A program made the translations under genes and the position numbers. Under the pieces are notes generated by a model, which saw only the letters and a list, made by a program, of their open reading frames with translations, had not been told where the DNA came from and did not search any database. From Phytopythium helicoides (lineage: Eukaryota > Oomycota > Peronosporomycetes > Pythiales > Pythiaceae), in NCBI GenBank assembly GCA_024867545.1, contig JANFNE010000018.1, positions 248,001 through 312,000 of the forward strand: a stretch of 64,000 nt of DNA, given 5' to 3'. Positions 55,022-64,000 of the stretch are shown here, piece by piece (position 1 is the first letter of the stretch; the number at the start of each line of letters is the position of its first letter).

Positions 55022-55331
55022 CATTTATGTCCGGCGTGGTGTGGTGGTGTGAGTCGTATTGGTTGGGTTGAGTGGTGTGTGAGAAAGTGTGTGTGTTGTG
55101 GGTGATTTGGAGTCGGGTGTTTTTGTAGTGTGTATGTGTGTGTGTGTGTGTGTGTGTTTAATTGTTGATGTGAGTAGTGATATGTGTTGGTGTGTGTTTG
55201 TTGTGTGGTAATCATGTGTTTGGTGGTTTGTATGTTGTAGTTTTGTGGTTTTGTATGTTGTATGTTATTGTATGTTGTTGTTTGTGTGTTGTTTGTATGT
55301 GTATGTGTGTGTGTTTGTGAGTGTATGTGCT

Positions 55332-55403
55332 GGTCTTATGGTGTAATGGTTAGCACTCTGGACTCTGAATCCAGCGATCCGGGTTCAAATCCCGGTAGGA
55401 CCT
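55332..55403 (+). tRNA. tRNA-Gln (CUG), unit 34
   Basis: 887 bp after the previous CUG copy; counterpart of unit 40. Confidence 0.97.
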
Positions 55404-55856
55404 CGTTTTCTTTGCTCCTCGTCCTCTTTTTCCTTGCTCTCTTTTATTTTATTATTGCTTGTTCCTTTTTCCTTTTTTCCTTCTTGCTTCTAGCTTCTAG
55501 CTACACGCGCTCCATGACCGGCTCCATTTGTCCAAGAAGAAGAAAACAACAAACAGATGACAAAGACGACGACGATGATTGTATTTGTGGTTGATTTAGG
55601 TTTCTTTCACCGAGTTTGGTATGGCTGCCATCTCCTTGTTGCGGTGATGGCGCGTTTGGTTTGGCGGAGGTCGATCTGATGGGGTGGTGTATATATAGCT
55701 CGTTTTGTGATTGGAAGCACCGCGTGTGTAGGAGGGGTGAGTATAAGGTTAGGAAAGGGAAAAGAGTGTGGAATGTAGTGTGTGTAGTGTGTGTAGTGTG
55801 TGTGGTATAGTATACATGTGGTGTATAGTGTTCGTGTTGGTTGATCTGGGTTAGGT

Positions 55857-55928
55857 GGTCTTATGGTGTAATGGTTAGCACTCTGGACTTTGAATCCAGC
55901 GATCCGGGTTCGAGTCCCGGTAGGACCT
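55857..55928 (+). tRNA. tRNA-Gln (UUG), unit 34
   Basis: 525 bp after its CUG partner; spacer has GGTTAGGAAAG. Confidence 0.97.
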
Positions 55929-56036
55929 CATTTATGTCCGGCGTGGTGTGGTGGTGTGAGTCGTATTGGTTGGGTTGAGTGGTGTGTGAGAAAGTGTGTG
56001 TGTTGTGGGTGATTTGGAGTCGGGTGTTTTTGTAGT

Positions 56037-56074
<38 letters not shown>

Positions 56075-56246
56075 AATTGTTGATGTGAGTAGTGATATGT
56101 GTTGGTGTGTGTTTGTTGTGTGGTAATCATGTGTTTGGTGGTTTGTATGTTGTAGTTTTGTGGTTTTGTATGTTGTATGTTATTGTATGTTGTTGTTTGT
56201 GTGTTGTTTGTATGTGTATGTGTGTGTGTTTGTGAGTGTATGTGCT

Positions 56247-56318
56247 GGTCTTATGGTGTAATGGTTAGCACTCTGGACTCTGAATCCAGCGATCCGGGTT
56301 CAAATCCCGGTAGGACCT
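56247..56318 (+). tRNA. tRNA-Gln (CUG), unit 35
   Basis: 915 bp after the previous CUG copy, the longest step; counterpart of unit 41. Confidence 0.97.
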
Positions 56319-56771
56319 CGTTTTCTTTGCTCCTCGTCCTCTTTTTCCTTGCTCTCTTTTATTTTATTATTGCTTGTTCCTTTTTCCTTTTTTCCTTCTT
56401 GCTTCTAGCTTCTAGCTACACGCGCTCCATGACCGGCTCCATTTGTCCAAGAAGAAGAAAACAACAAACAGATGACAAAGACGACGACGATGATTGTATT
56501 TGTGGTTGATTTAGGTTTCTTTCACCGAGTTTGGTATGGCTGCCATCTCCTTGTTGCGGTGATGGCGCGTTTGGTTTGGCGGAGGTCGATCTGATGGGGT
56601 GGTGTATATATAGCTCGTTTTGTGATTGGAAGCACCGCGTGTGTAGGAGGGGTGAGTATAAGGTTAGGAAAGGGAAAAGAGTGTGGAATGTAGTGTGTGT
56701 AGTGTGTGTAGTGTGTGTGGTATAGTATACATGTGGTGTATAGTGTTCGTGTTGGTTGATCTGGGTTAGGT

Positions 56772-56843
56772 GGTCTTATGGTGTAATGGTTAGCACTCTG
56801 GACTTTGAATCCAGCGATCCGGGTTCGAGTCCCGGTAGGACCT
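56772..56843 (+). tRNA. tRNA-Gln (UUG), unit 35
   Basis: 525 bp after its CUG partner. Confidence 0.97.
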
Positions 56844-57153
56844 CATTTATGTCCGGCGTGGTGTGGTGGTGTGAGTCGTATTGGTTGGGTTGAGTGGTGT
56901 GTGAGAAAGTGTGTGTGTTGTGGGTGATTTGGAGTCGGGTGTTTTTGTAGTGTGTATGTGTGTGTGTGTGTGTGTGTGTTTAATTGTTGATGTGAGTAGT
57001 GATATGTGTTGGTGTGTGTTTGTTGTGTGGTAATCATGTGTTTGGTGGTTTGTATGTTGTAGTTTTGTGGTTTTGTATGTTGTATGTTATTGTATGTTGT
57101 TGTTTGTGTGTTGTTTGTATGTGTATGTGTGTGTGTTTGTGAGTGTATGTGCT

Positions 57154-57225
57154 GGTCTTATGGTGTAATGGTTAGCACTCTGGACTCTGAATCCAGCGAT
57201 CCGGGTTCAAATCCCGGTAGGACCT
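57154..57225 (+). tRNA. tRNA-Gln (CUG), unit 36
   Basis: 907 bp after the previous CUG copy; counterpart of unit 42. Confidence 0.97.
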
Positions 57226-57669
57226 CGTTTTCTTTGCTCCTCGTCCTCTTTTTCCTTGCTCTCTTTTATTTTATTATTGCTTGTTCCTTTTTCCTTTTTT
57301 CCTTCTTGCTTCTAGCTTCTAGCTACACGCGCTCCATGACCGGCTCCATTTGTCCAAGAAGAAGAAAACAACAAACAGATGACAAAGACGACGACGATGA
57401 TTGTATTTGTGGTTGATTTAGGTTTCTTTCACCGAGTTTGGTATGGCTGCCATCTCCTTGTTGCGGTGATGGCGCGTTTGGTTTGGCGGAGGTCGATCTG
57501 ATGGGGTGGTGTATATATAGCTCGTTTTGTGATTGGAAGCACCGCGTGTGTAGGAGGGGTGAGTATAAGGTTAGGAAAGGGAAAAGAGTGTGGAATGTAG
57601 TGTGTAAAGAGTGTGTGGTATAGTATATATGTGGTGTATAGTGTTCGTGTTGGTTGATCTGGGTTAGGT

Positions 57670-57741
57670 GGTCTTATGGTGTAATGGTTAGCACTCTGGA
57701 CTTTGAATCCAGCGATCCGGGTTCGAGTCCCGGTAGGACCT
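57670..57741 (+). tRNA. tRNA-Gln (UUG), unit 36
   Basis: 516 bp after its CUG partner; spacer has GTGTAAAGAGTG, shared with units 39 and 42. Confidence 0.97.
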
Positions 57742-58049
57742 CATTTATGTCCGGCGTGGTGTGGTGGTGTGAGTCGTATTGGTTGGGTTGAGTGGTGTAT
57801 GAGAAAGTGTGTGTGTTGTGGGTGATTTGGAGTCGGGTGTTTTTGTAGTGTGTATGTGTGTGTGTGTGTGTGTGTTTAATTGTTGATGTGAGTAGTGATA
57901 TGTGTTGGTGTGTGTTTGTTGTGTGGTAATCATGTGTTTGGTGGTTTGTATGTTGTAGTTTTGTGGTTTTGTATGTTGTATGTTATTGTATGTTGTTGTT
58001 TGTGTGTTGTTTGTATGTGTATGTGTGTGTGTTTGTGAGTGTATGTGCT

Positions 58050-58121
58050 GGTCTTATGGTGTAATGGTTAGCACTCTGGACTCTGAATCCAGCGATCCGG
58101 GTTCAAATCCCGGTAGGACCT
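58050..58121 (+). tRNA. tRNA-Gln (CUG), unit 37
   Basis: 896 bp after the previous CUG copy; downstream CAACGAAC shared only with unit 43. Confidence 0.97.
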
Positions 58122-58574
58122 CGTTTTCTTTGCTCCTCGTCCTCTTTTTCCTTGCTCTCTTTTATTTTATTATTGCTTGTTCCTTTTTCCTTTTTTCCTT
58201 CTTGCTTCTAGCTTCTAGCTACACGCGCTCCATGACCGGCTCCATTTGTCCAAGAAGAAGAAAACAACGAACAGATGACAAAGACGACGACGATGATTGT
58301 ATTTGTGGTTGATTTAGGTTTCTTTCACCGAGTTTGGTATGGCTGCCATCTCCTTGTTGCGGTGATGGCGCGTTTGGTTTGGCGGAGGTCGATCTGATGG
58401 GGTGGTGTATATATAGCTCGTTTTGTGATTGGAAGCACCGCGTGTGTAGGAGGGGTGAGTATAAGGTTAGGAAAGGGAAAAGAGTGTGGAATGTAGTGTG
58501 TGTAGTGTGTGTAGTGTGTGTGGTATAGTATACATGTGGTGTATAGTGTTCGTGTTGGTTGATCTGGGTTAGGT

Positions 58575-58646
58575 GGTCTTATGGTGTAATGGTTAGCACT
58601 CTGGACTTTGAATCCAGCGATCCGGGTTCGAGTCCCGGTAGGACCT
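58575..58646 (+). tRNA. tRNA-Gln (UUG), unit 37
   Basis: 525 bp after its CUG partner; followed by the older TTGGGTGG form. Confidence 0.97.
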
Positions 58647-58958
58647 CATTTATGTCCGGCGTGGTGTGGTGGTGTGAGTCGTATTGGTTGGGTTGGGTGG
58701 TGTGTGAGAAAGTGTGTGTGTTGTGGGTGATTTGGAGTCGGGTGTTTTTGTAGTGTGTATGTGTGTGTGTGTGTGTGTGTGTGTTTAATTGTTGATGTGA
58801 GTAGTGATATGTGTTGGTGTGTGTTTGTTGTGTGGTAATCGTGTGTTTGGTGGTTTGTATGTTGTAGTTTTGTGGTTTTGTATGTTGTATGTTGTTGTAT
58901 GTTGTTGTTTGTGTGTTGTTTGTATGTGTATGTGTGTGTGTTTGTGAGTGTATGTGCT

Positions 58959-59030
58959 GGTCTTATGGTGTAATGGTTAGCACTCTGGACTCTGAATCCA
59001 GCGATCCGGGTTCAAATCCCGGTAGGACCT
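58959..59030 (+). tRNA. tRNA-Gln (CUG), unit 38
   Basis: 909 bp after the previous CUG copy; resembles unit 32. Confidence 0.97.
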
Positions 59031-59463
59031 CGTTTTCTTTGCTCCTCGTCCTCTTTTTCCTTGCTCTCTTTTATTTTATTATTGCTTGTTCCTTTTTCCT
59101 TTTTTCCTTCTTGCTTCTAGCTTCTAGCTACACGCGCTCCATGACCGGCTCCATTTGTCCAAGAAGAAGAAAACAACAAACAGATGACAAAGACGACGAC
59201 GATGATTGTATTTGTGGTTGATTTAGGTTTCTTTCACCGAGTTTGGTATGGCTGCCATCTCCTTGTTGCGGTGATGGCGCGTTTGGTTTGGCGGAGGTCG
59301 ATCTGATGGGGTGGTGTATATATAGCTCGTTTTGTGATTGGAAGCACCGCGTGTGTAGGAGGGGTGAGTATAAGGTTGGGAAAGGGAAAAGAGTGTGGAA
59401 TGTAGTGTGTGGTATAGTATACATGTGGTGTATAGTGTTCGTGTTGGTTGATCTGGGTTAGGT

Positions 59464-59535
59464 GGTCTTATGGTGTAATGGTTAGCACTCTGGACTTTGA
59501 ATCCAGCGATCCGGGTTCGAGTCCCGGTAGGACCT
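59464..59535 (+). tRNA. tRNA-Gln (UUG), unit 38
   Basis: 505 bp after its CUG partner. Confidence 0.97.
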
Positions 59536-59837
59536 CATTTATGTCCGGCGTGGTGTGGTGGTGTGAGTCGTATTGGTTGGGTTGAGTGGTGTGTGAGAAA
59601 GTGTGTGTGTTGTGGGTGATTTGGAGTCGGGTGTTTTTGTAGTGTGTATGTGTGTGTGTGTGTGTGTGTGTGTTTAATTGTTGATGTGAGTAGTGATATG
59701 TGTTGGTGTGTGTTTGTTGTGTGGTAATCGTGTGTTTGGTGGTTTGTATGTTGTAGTTTTGTGGTTTTGTATGTTGTATGTTGTTGTTTGTGTGTTGTTT
59801 GTATGTGTATGTGTGTGTGTTTGTGAGTGTATGTGCT

Positions 59838-59909
59838 GGTCTTATGGTGTAATGGTTAGCACTCTGGACTCTGAATCCAGCGATCCGGGTTCAAATCCCG
59901 GTAGGACCT
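59838..59909 (+). tRNA. tRNA-Gln (CUG), unit 39
   Basis: 879 bp after the previous CUG copy; carries the 10 bp loss, like unit 33. Confidence 0.97.
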
Positions 59910-60353
59910 CGTTTTCTTTGCTCCTCGTCCTCTTTTTCCTTGCTCTCTTTTATTTTATTATTGCTTGTTCCTTTTTCCTTTTTTCCTTCTTGCTTCTAGC
60001 TTCTAGCTACACGCGCTCCATGACCGGCTCCATTTGTCCAAGAAGAAGAAAACAACAAACAGATGACAAAGACGACGACGATGATTGTATTTGTGGTTGA
60101 TTTAGGTTTCTTTCACCGAGTTTGGTATGGCTGCCATCTCCTTGTTGCGGTGATGGCGCGTTTGGTTTGGCGGAGGTCGATCTGATGGGGTGGTGTATAT
60201 ATAGCTCGTTTTGTGATTGGAAGCACCGCGTGTGTAGGAGGGGTGAGTATAAGGTTAGGAAAGGGAAAAGAGTGTGGAATGTAGTGTGTAAAGAGTGTGT
60301 GGTATAGTATATATGTGGTGTATAGTGTTCGTGTTGGTTGATCTGGGTTAGGT

Positions 60354-60425
60354 GGTCTTATGGTGTAATGGTTAGCACTCTGGACTTTGAATCCAGCGAT
60401 CCGGGTTCGAGTCCCGGTAGGACCT
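60354..60425 (+). tRNA. tRNA-Gln (UUG), unit 39
   Basis: 516 bp after its CUG partner; this half resembles unit 36, so the unit looks recombinant. Confidence 0.97.
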
Positions 60426-60735
60426 CATTTATGTCCGGCGTGGTGTGGTGGTGTGAGTCGTATTGGTTGGGTTGAGTGGTGTGTGAGAAAGTGTGTGTGT
60501 TGTGGGTGATTTGGAGTCGGGTGTTTTTGTAGTGTGTATGTGTGTGTGTGTGTGTGTGTGTTTAATTGTTGATGTGAGTAGTGATATGTGTTGGTGTGTG
60601 TTTGTTGTGTGGTAATCATGTGTTTGGTGGTTTGTATGTTGTAGTTTTGTGGTTTTGTATGTTGTATGTTATTGTATGTTGTTGTTTGTGTGTTGTTTGT
60701 ATGTGTATGTGTGTGTGTTTGTGAGTGTATGTGCT

Positions 60736-60807
60736 GGTCTTATGGTGTAATGGTTAGCACTCTGGACTCTGAATCCAGCGATCCGGGTTCAAATCCCGGT
60801 AGGACCT
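60736..60807 (+). tRNA. tRNA-Gln (CUG), unit 40
   Basis: 898 bp after the previous CUG copy; 5,404 bp after unit 34. Confidence 0.97.
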
Positions 60808-61260
60808 CGTTTTCTTTGCTCCTCGTCCTCTTTTTCCTTGCTCTCTTTTATTTTATTATTGCTTGTTCCTTTTTCCTTTTTTCCTTCTTGCTTCTAGCTT
60901 CTAGCTACACGCGCTCCATGACCGGCTCCATTTGTCCAAGAAGAAGAAAACAACAAACAGATGACAAAGACGACGACGATGATTGTATTTGTGGTTGATT
61001 TAGGTTTCTTTCACCGAGTTTGGTATGGCTGCCATCTCCTTGTTGCGGTGATGGCGCGTTTGGTTTGGCGGAGGTCGATCTGATGGGGTGGTGTATATAT
61101 AGCTCGTTTTGTGATTGGAAGCACCGCGTGTGTAGGAGGGGTGAGTATAAGGTTAGGAAAGGGAAAAGAGTGTGGAATGTAGTGTGTGTAGTGTGTGTAG
61201 TGTGTGTGGTATAGTATACATGTGGTGTATAGTGTTCGTGTTGGTTGATCTGGGTTAGGT

Positions 61261-61332
61261 GGTCTTATGGTGTAATGGTTAGCACTCTGGACTTTGAATC
61301 CAGCGATCCGGGTTCGAGTCCCGGTAGGACCT
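61261..61332 (+). tRNA. tRNA-Gln (UUG), unit 40
   Basis: 525 bp after its CUG partner; same long GT tract downstream as unit 34. Confidence 0.97.
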
Positions 61333-61440
61333 CATTTATGTCCGGCGTGGTGTGGTGGTGTGAGTCGTATTGGTTGGGTTGAGTGGTGTGTGAGAAAGTG
61401 TGTGTGTTGTGGGTGATTTGGAGTCGGGTGTTTTTGTAGT

Positions 61441-61478
<38 letters not shown>

Positions 61479-61650
61479 AATTGTTGATGTGAGTAGTGAT
61501 ATGTGTTGGTGTGTGTTTGTTGTGTGGTAATCATGTGTTTGGTGGTTTGTATGTTGTAGTTTTGTGGTTTTGTATGTTGTATGTTATTGTATGTTGTTGT
61601 TTGTGTGTTGTTTGTATGTGTATGTGTGTGTGTTTGTGAGTGTATGTGCT

Positions 61651-61722
61651 GGTCTTATGGTGTAATGGTTAGCACTCTGGACTCTGAATCCAGCGATCCG
61701 GGTTCAAATCCCGGTAGGACCT
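61651..61722 (+). tRNA. tRNA-Gln (CUG), unit 41
   Basis: 915 bp after the previous CUG copy; 5,404 bp after unit 35. Confidence 0.97.
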
Positions 61723-62175
61723 CGTTTTCTTTGCTCCTCGTCCTCTTTTTCCTTGCTCTCTTTTATTTTATTATTGCTTGTTCCTTTTTCCTTTTTTCCT
61801 TCTTGCTTCTAGCTTCTAGCTACACGCGCTCCATGACCGGCTCCATTTGTCCAAGAAGAAGAAAACAACAAACAGATGACAAAGACGACGACGATGATTG
61901 TATTTGTGGTTGATTTAGGTTTCTTTCACCGAGTTTGGTATGGCTGCCATCTCCTTGTTGCGGTGATGGCGCGTTTGGTTTGGCGGAGGTCGATCTGATG
62001 GGGTGGTGTATATATAGCTCGTTTTGTGATTGGAAGCACCGCGTGTGTAGGAGGGGTGAGTATAAGGTTAGGAAAGGGAAAAGAGTGTGGAATGTAGTGT
62101 GTGTAGTGTGTGTAGTGTGTGTGGTATAGTATACATGTGGTGTATAGTGTTCGTGTTGGTTGATCTGGGTTAGGT

Positions 62176-62247
62176 GGTCTTATGGTGTAATGGTTAGCAC
62201 TCTGGACTTTGAATCCAGCGATCCGGGTTCGAGTCCCGGTAGGACCT
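62176..62247 (+). tRNA. tRNA-Gln (UUG), unit 41
   Basis: 525 bp after its CUG partner. Confidence 0.97.
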
Positions 62248-62557
62248 CATTTATGTCCGGCGTGGTGTGGTGGTGTGAGTCGTATTGGTTGGGTTGAGTG
62301 GTGTGTGAGAAAGTGTGTGTGTTGTGGGTGATTTGGAGTCGGGTGTTTTTGTAGTGTGTATGTGTGTGTGTGTGTGTGTGTGTTTAATTGTTGATGTGAG
62401 TAGTGATATGTGTTGGTGTGTGTTTGTTGTGTGGTAATCATGTGTTTGGTGGTTTGTATGTTGTAGTTTTGTGGTTTTGTATGTTGTATGTTATTGTATG
62501 TTGTTGTTTGTGTGTTGTTTGTATGTGTATGTGTGTGTGTTTGTGAGTGTATGTGCT

Positions 62558-62629
62558 GGTCTTATGGTGTAATGGTTAGCACTCTGGACTCTGAATCCAG
62601 CGATCCGGGTTCAAATCCCGGTAGGACCT
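62558..62629 (+). tRNA. tRNA-Gln (CUG), unit 42
   Basis: 907 bp after the previous CUG copy; 5,404 bp after unit 36. Confidence 0.97.
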
Positions 62630-63073
62630 CGTTTTCTTTGCTCCTCGTCCTCTTTTTCCTTGCTCTCTTTTATTTTATTATTGCTTGTTCCTTTTTCCTT
62701 TTTTCCTTCTTGCTTCTAGCTTCTAGCTACACGCGCTCCATGACCGGCTCCATTTGTCCAAGAAGAAGAAAACAACAAACAGATGACAAAGACGACGACG
62801 ATGATTGTATTTGTGGTTGATTTAGGTTTCTTTCACCGAGTTTGGTATGGCTGCCATCTCCTTGTTGCGGTGATGGCGCGTTTGGTTTGGCGGAGGTCGA
62901 TCTGATGGGGTGGTGTATATATAGCTCGTTTTGTGATTGGAAGCACCGCGTGTGTAGGAGGGGTGAGTATAAGGTTAGGAAAGGGAAAAGAGTGTGGAAT
63001 GTAGTGTGTAAAGAGTGTGTGGTATAGTATATATGTGGTGTATAGTGTTCGTGTTGGTTGATCTGGGTTAGGT

Positions 63074-63145
63074 GGTCTTATGGTGTAATGGTTAGCACTC
63101 TGGACTTTGAATCCAGCGATCCGGGTTCGAGTCCCGGTAGGACCT
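63074..63145 (+). tRNA. tRNA-Gln (UUG), unit 42
   Basis: 516 bp after its CUG partner; spacer has GTGTATGAG, shared with unit 36. Confidence 0.97.
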
Positions 63146-63455
63146 CATTTATGTCCGGCGTGGTGTGGTGGTGTGAGTCGTATTGGTTGGGTTGAGTGGT
63201 GTATGAGAAAGTGTGTGTGTTGTGGGTGATTTGGAGTCGGGTGTTTTTGTAGTGTGTATGTGTGTGTGTGTGTGTGTGTGTTTAATTGTTGATGTGAGTA
63301 GTGATATGTGTTGGTGTGTGTTTGTTGTGTGGTAATCATGTGTTTGGTGGTTTGTATGTTGTAGTTTTGTGGTTTTGTATGTTGTATGTTATTGTATGTT
63401 GTTGTTTGTGTGTTGTTTGTATGTGTATGTGTGTGTGTTTGTGAGTGTATGTGCT

Positions 63456-63527
63456 GGTCTTATGGTGTAATGGTTAGCACTCTGGACTCTGAATCCAGCG
63501 ATCCGGGTTCAAATCCCGGTAGGACCT
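63456..63527 (+). tRNA. tRNA-Gln (CUG), unit 43
   Basis: 898 bp after the previous CUG copy; 5,406 bp after unit 37. Confidence 0.97.
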
Positions 63528-63980
63528 CGTTTTCTTTGCTCCTCGTCCTCTTTTTCCTTGCTCTCTTTTATTTTATTATTGCTTGTTCCTTTTTCCTTTT
63601 TTCCTTCTTGCTTCTAGCTTCTAGCTACACGCGCTCCATGACCGGCTCCATTTGTCCAAGAAGAAGAAAACAACGAACAGATGACAAAGACGACGACGAT
63701 GATTGTATTTGTGGTTGATTTAGGTTTCTTTCACCGAGTTTGGTATGGCTGCCATCTCCTTGTTGCGGTGATGGCGCGTTTGGTTTGGCGGAGGTCGATC
63801 TGATGGGGTGGTGTATATATAGCTCGTTTTGTGATTGGAAGCACCGCGTGTGTAGGAGGGGTGAGTATAAGGTTAGGAAAGGGAAAAGAGTGTGGAATGT
63901 AGTGTGTGTAGTGTGTGTAGTGTGTGTGGTATAGTATACATGTGGTGTATAGTGTTCGTGTTGGTTGATCTGGGTTAGGT

Positions 63981-64000
63981 GGTCTTATGGTGTAATGGTT
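63981..64000 (+). tRNA. tRNA-Gln (UUG expected), unit 43, cut by the window end
   Basis: Only the first 20 nt of the gene are inside the window. The anticodon is not visible; UUG is inferred from its place in the unit, 525 bp after the CUG gene. Confidence 0.9.

Noticed and set aside
25945..63718. A 110-codon frame (135 in some units) repeated in every array unit, plus recurrent frames of 61-98 codons on both strands
   Set aside because: The frames run straight through the tRNA genes and the GT or pyrimidine tracts. They recur only because the DNA unit recurs, and their composition is low in complexity.

Overview
The window reads as nuclear DNA of a stramenopile, most likely an oomycete (Phytophthora/Pythium type). 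The signs are compact GC-rich genes with single 58-79 bp GT-AG introns, a decayed DDE_Tnp_4 (PIF/Harbinger-like) transposase, eukaryotic-type tRNAs without encoded CCA, and a large MATE transporter family. Genus cannot be fixed from sequence alone.

Left part (1-25.7 kb): a MATE-transporter cluster with single-copy neighbours. MATE-1 (1679-3440) and MATE-2 (3922-5658) are tandem. MATE-3 (7038-8774, +) and MATE-4 (11877-13617, -) are near-identical and form the arms of a large inverted repeat (6928-9751 and 10900-13748). The 1.15 kb spacer of that palindrome carries a small Cdc25/Acr2-type rhodanese gene. A 1,018 bp non-coding sequence occurs downstream of MATE-2, MATE-3 and MATE-4 (the last copy is shortened). 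Next come a PDZ-PDZ-TLDc protein, a small zinc-finger protein with a SUMO-interacting motif, a transposase pseudogene, about 2.8 kb with no supportable gene, the more divergent MATE-5 (21201-23136), and a multi-exon coiled-coil protein. All five MATE genes share one phase-0 intron at the same place, just before the first membrane segment, so they descend from one duplicated ancestor. MATE-5 keeps the conserved TM7 glutamate; the other four have glutamine there.

Right part (25.8-64 kb, running off the window): a head-to-tail array of 43 units of 873-915 bp. Each unit holds two tRNA-Gln genes on the + strand, first anticodon CUG and then anticodon UUG. That gives 43 CUG genes, 42 complete UUG genes and one UUG gene cut by the window end. 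The tRNA bodies look invariant. Variation sits in GT microsatellites and a few spacer variants, which show a six-unit higher-order repeat near the right end. The array begins inside a (GT)50 tract. The CUG gene has an oligo-T terminator 3 nt after its end; the UUG gene has none for about 98 nt. The layout recalls the tandem tRNA arrays with short tandem repeats known from Entamoeba histolytica, and is the most striking feature here.
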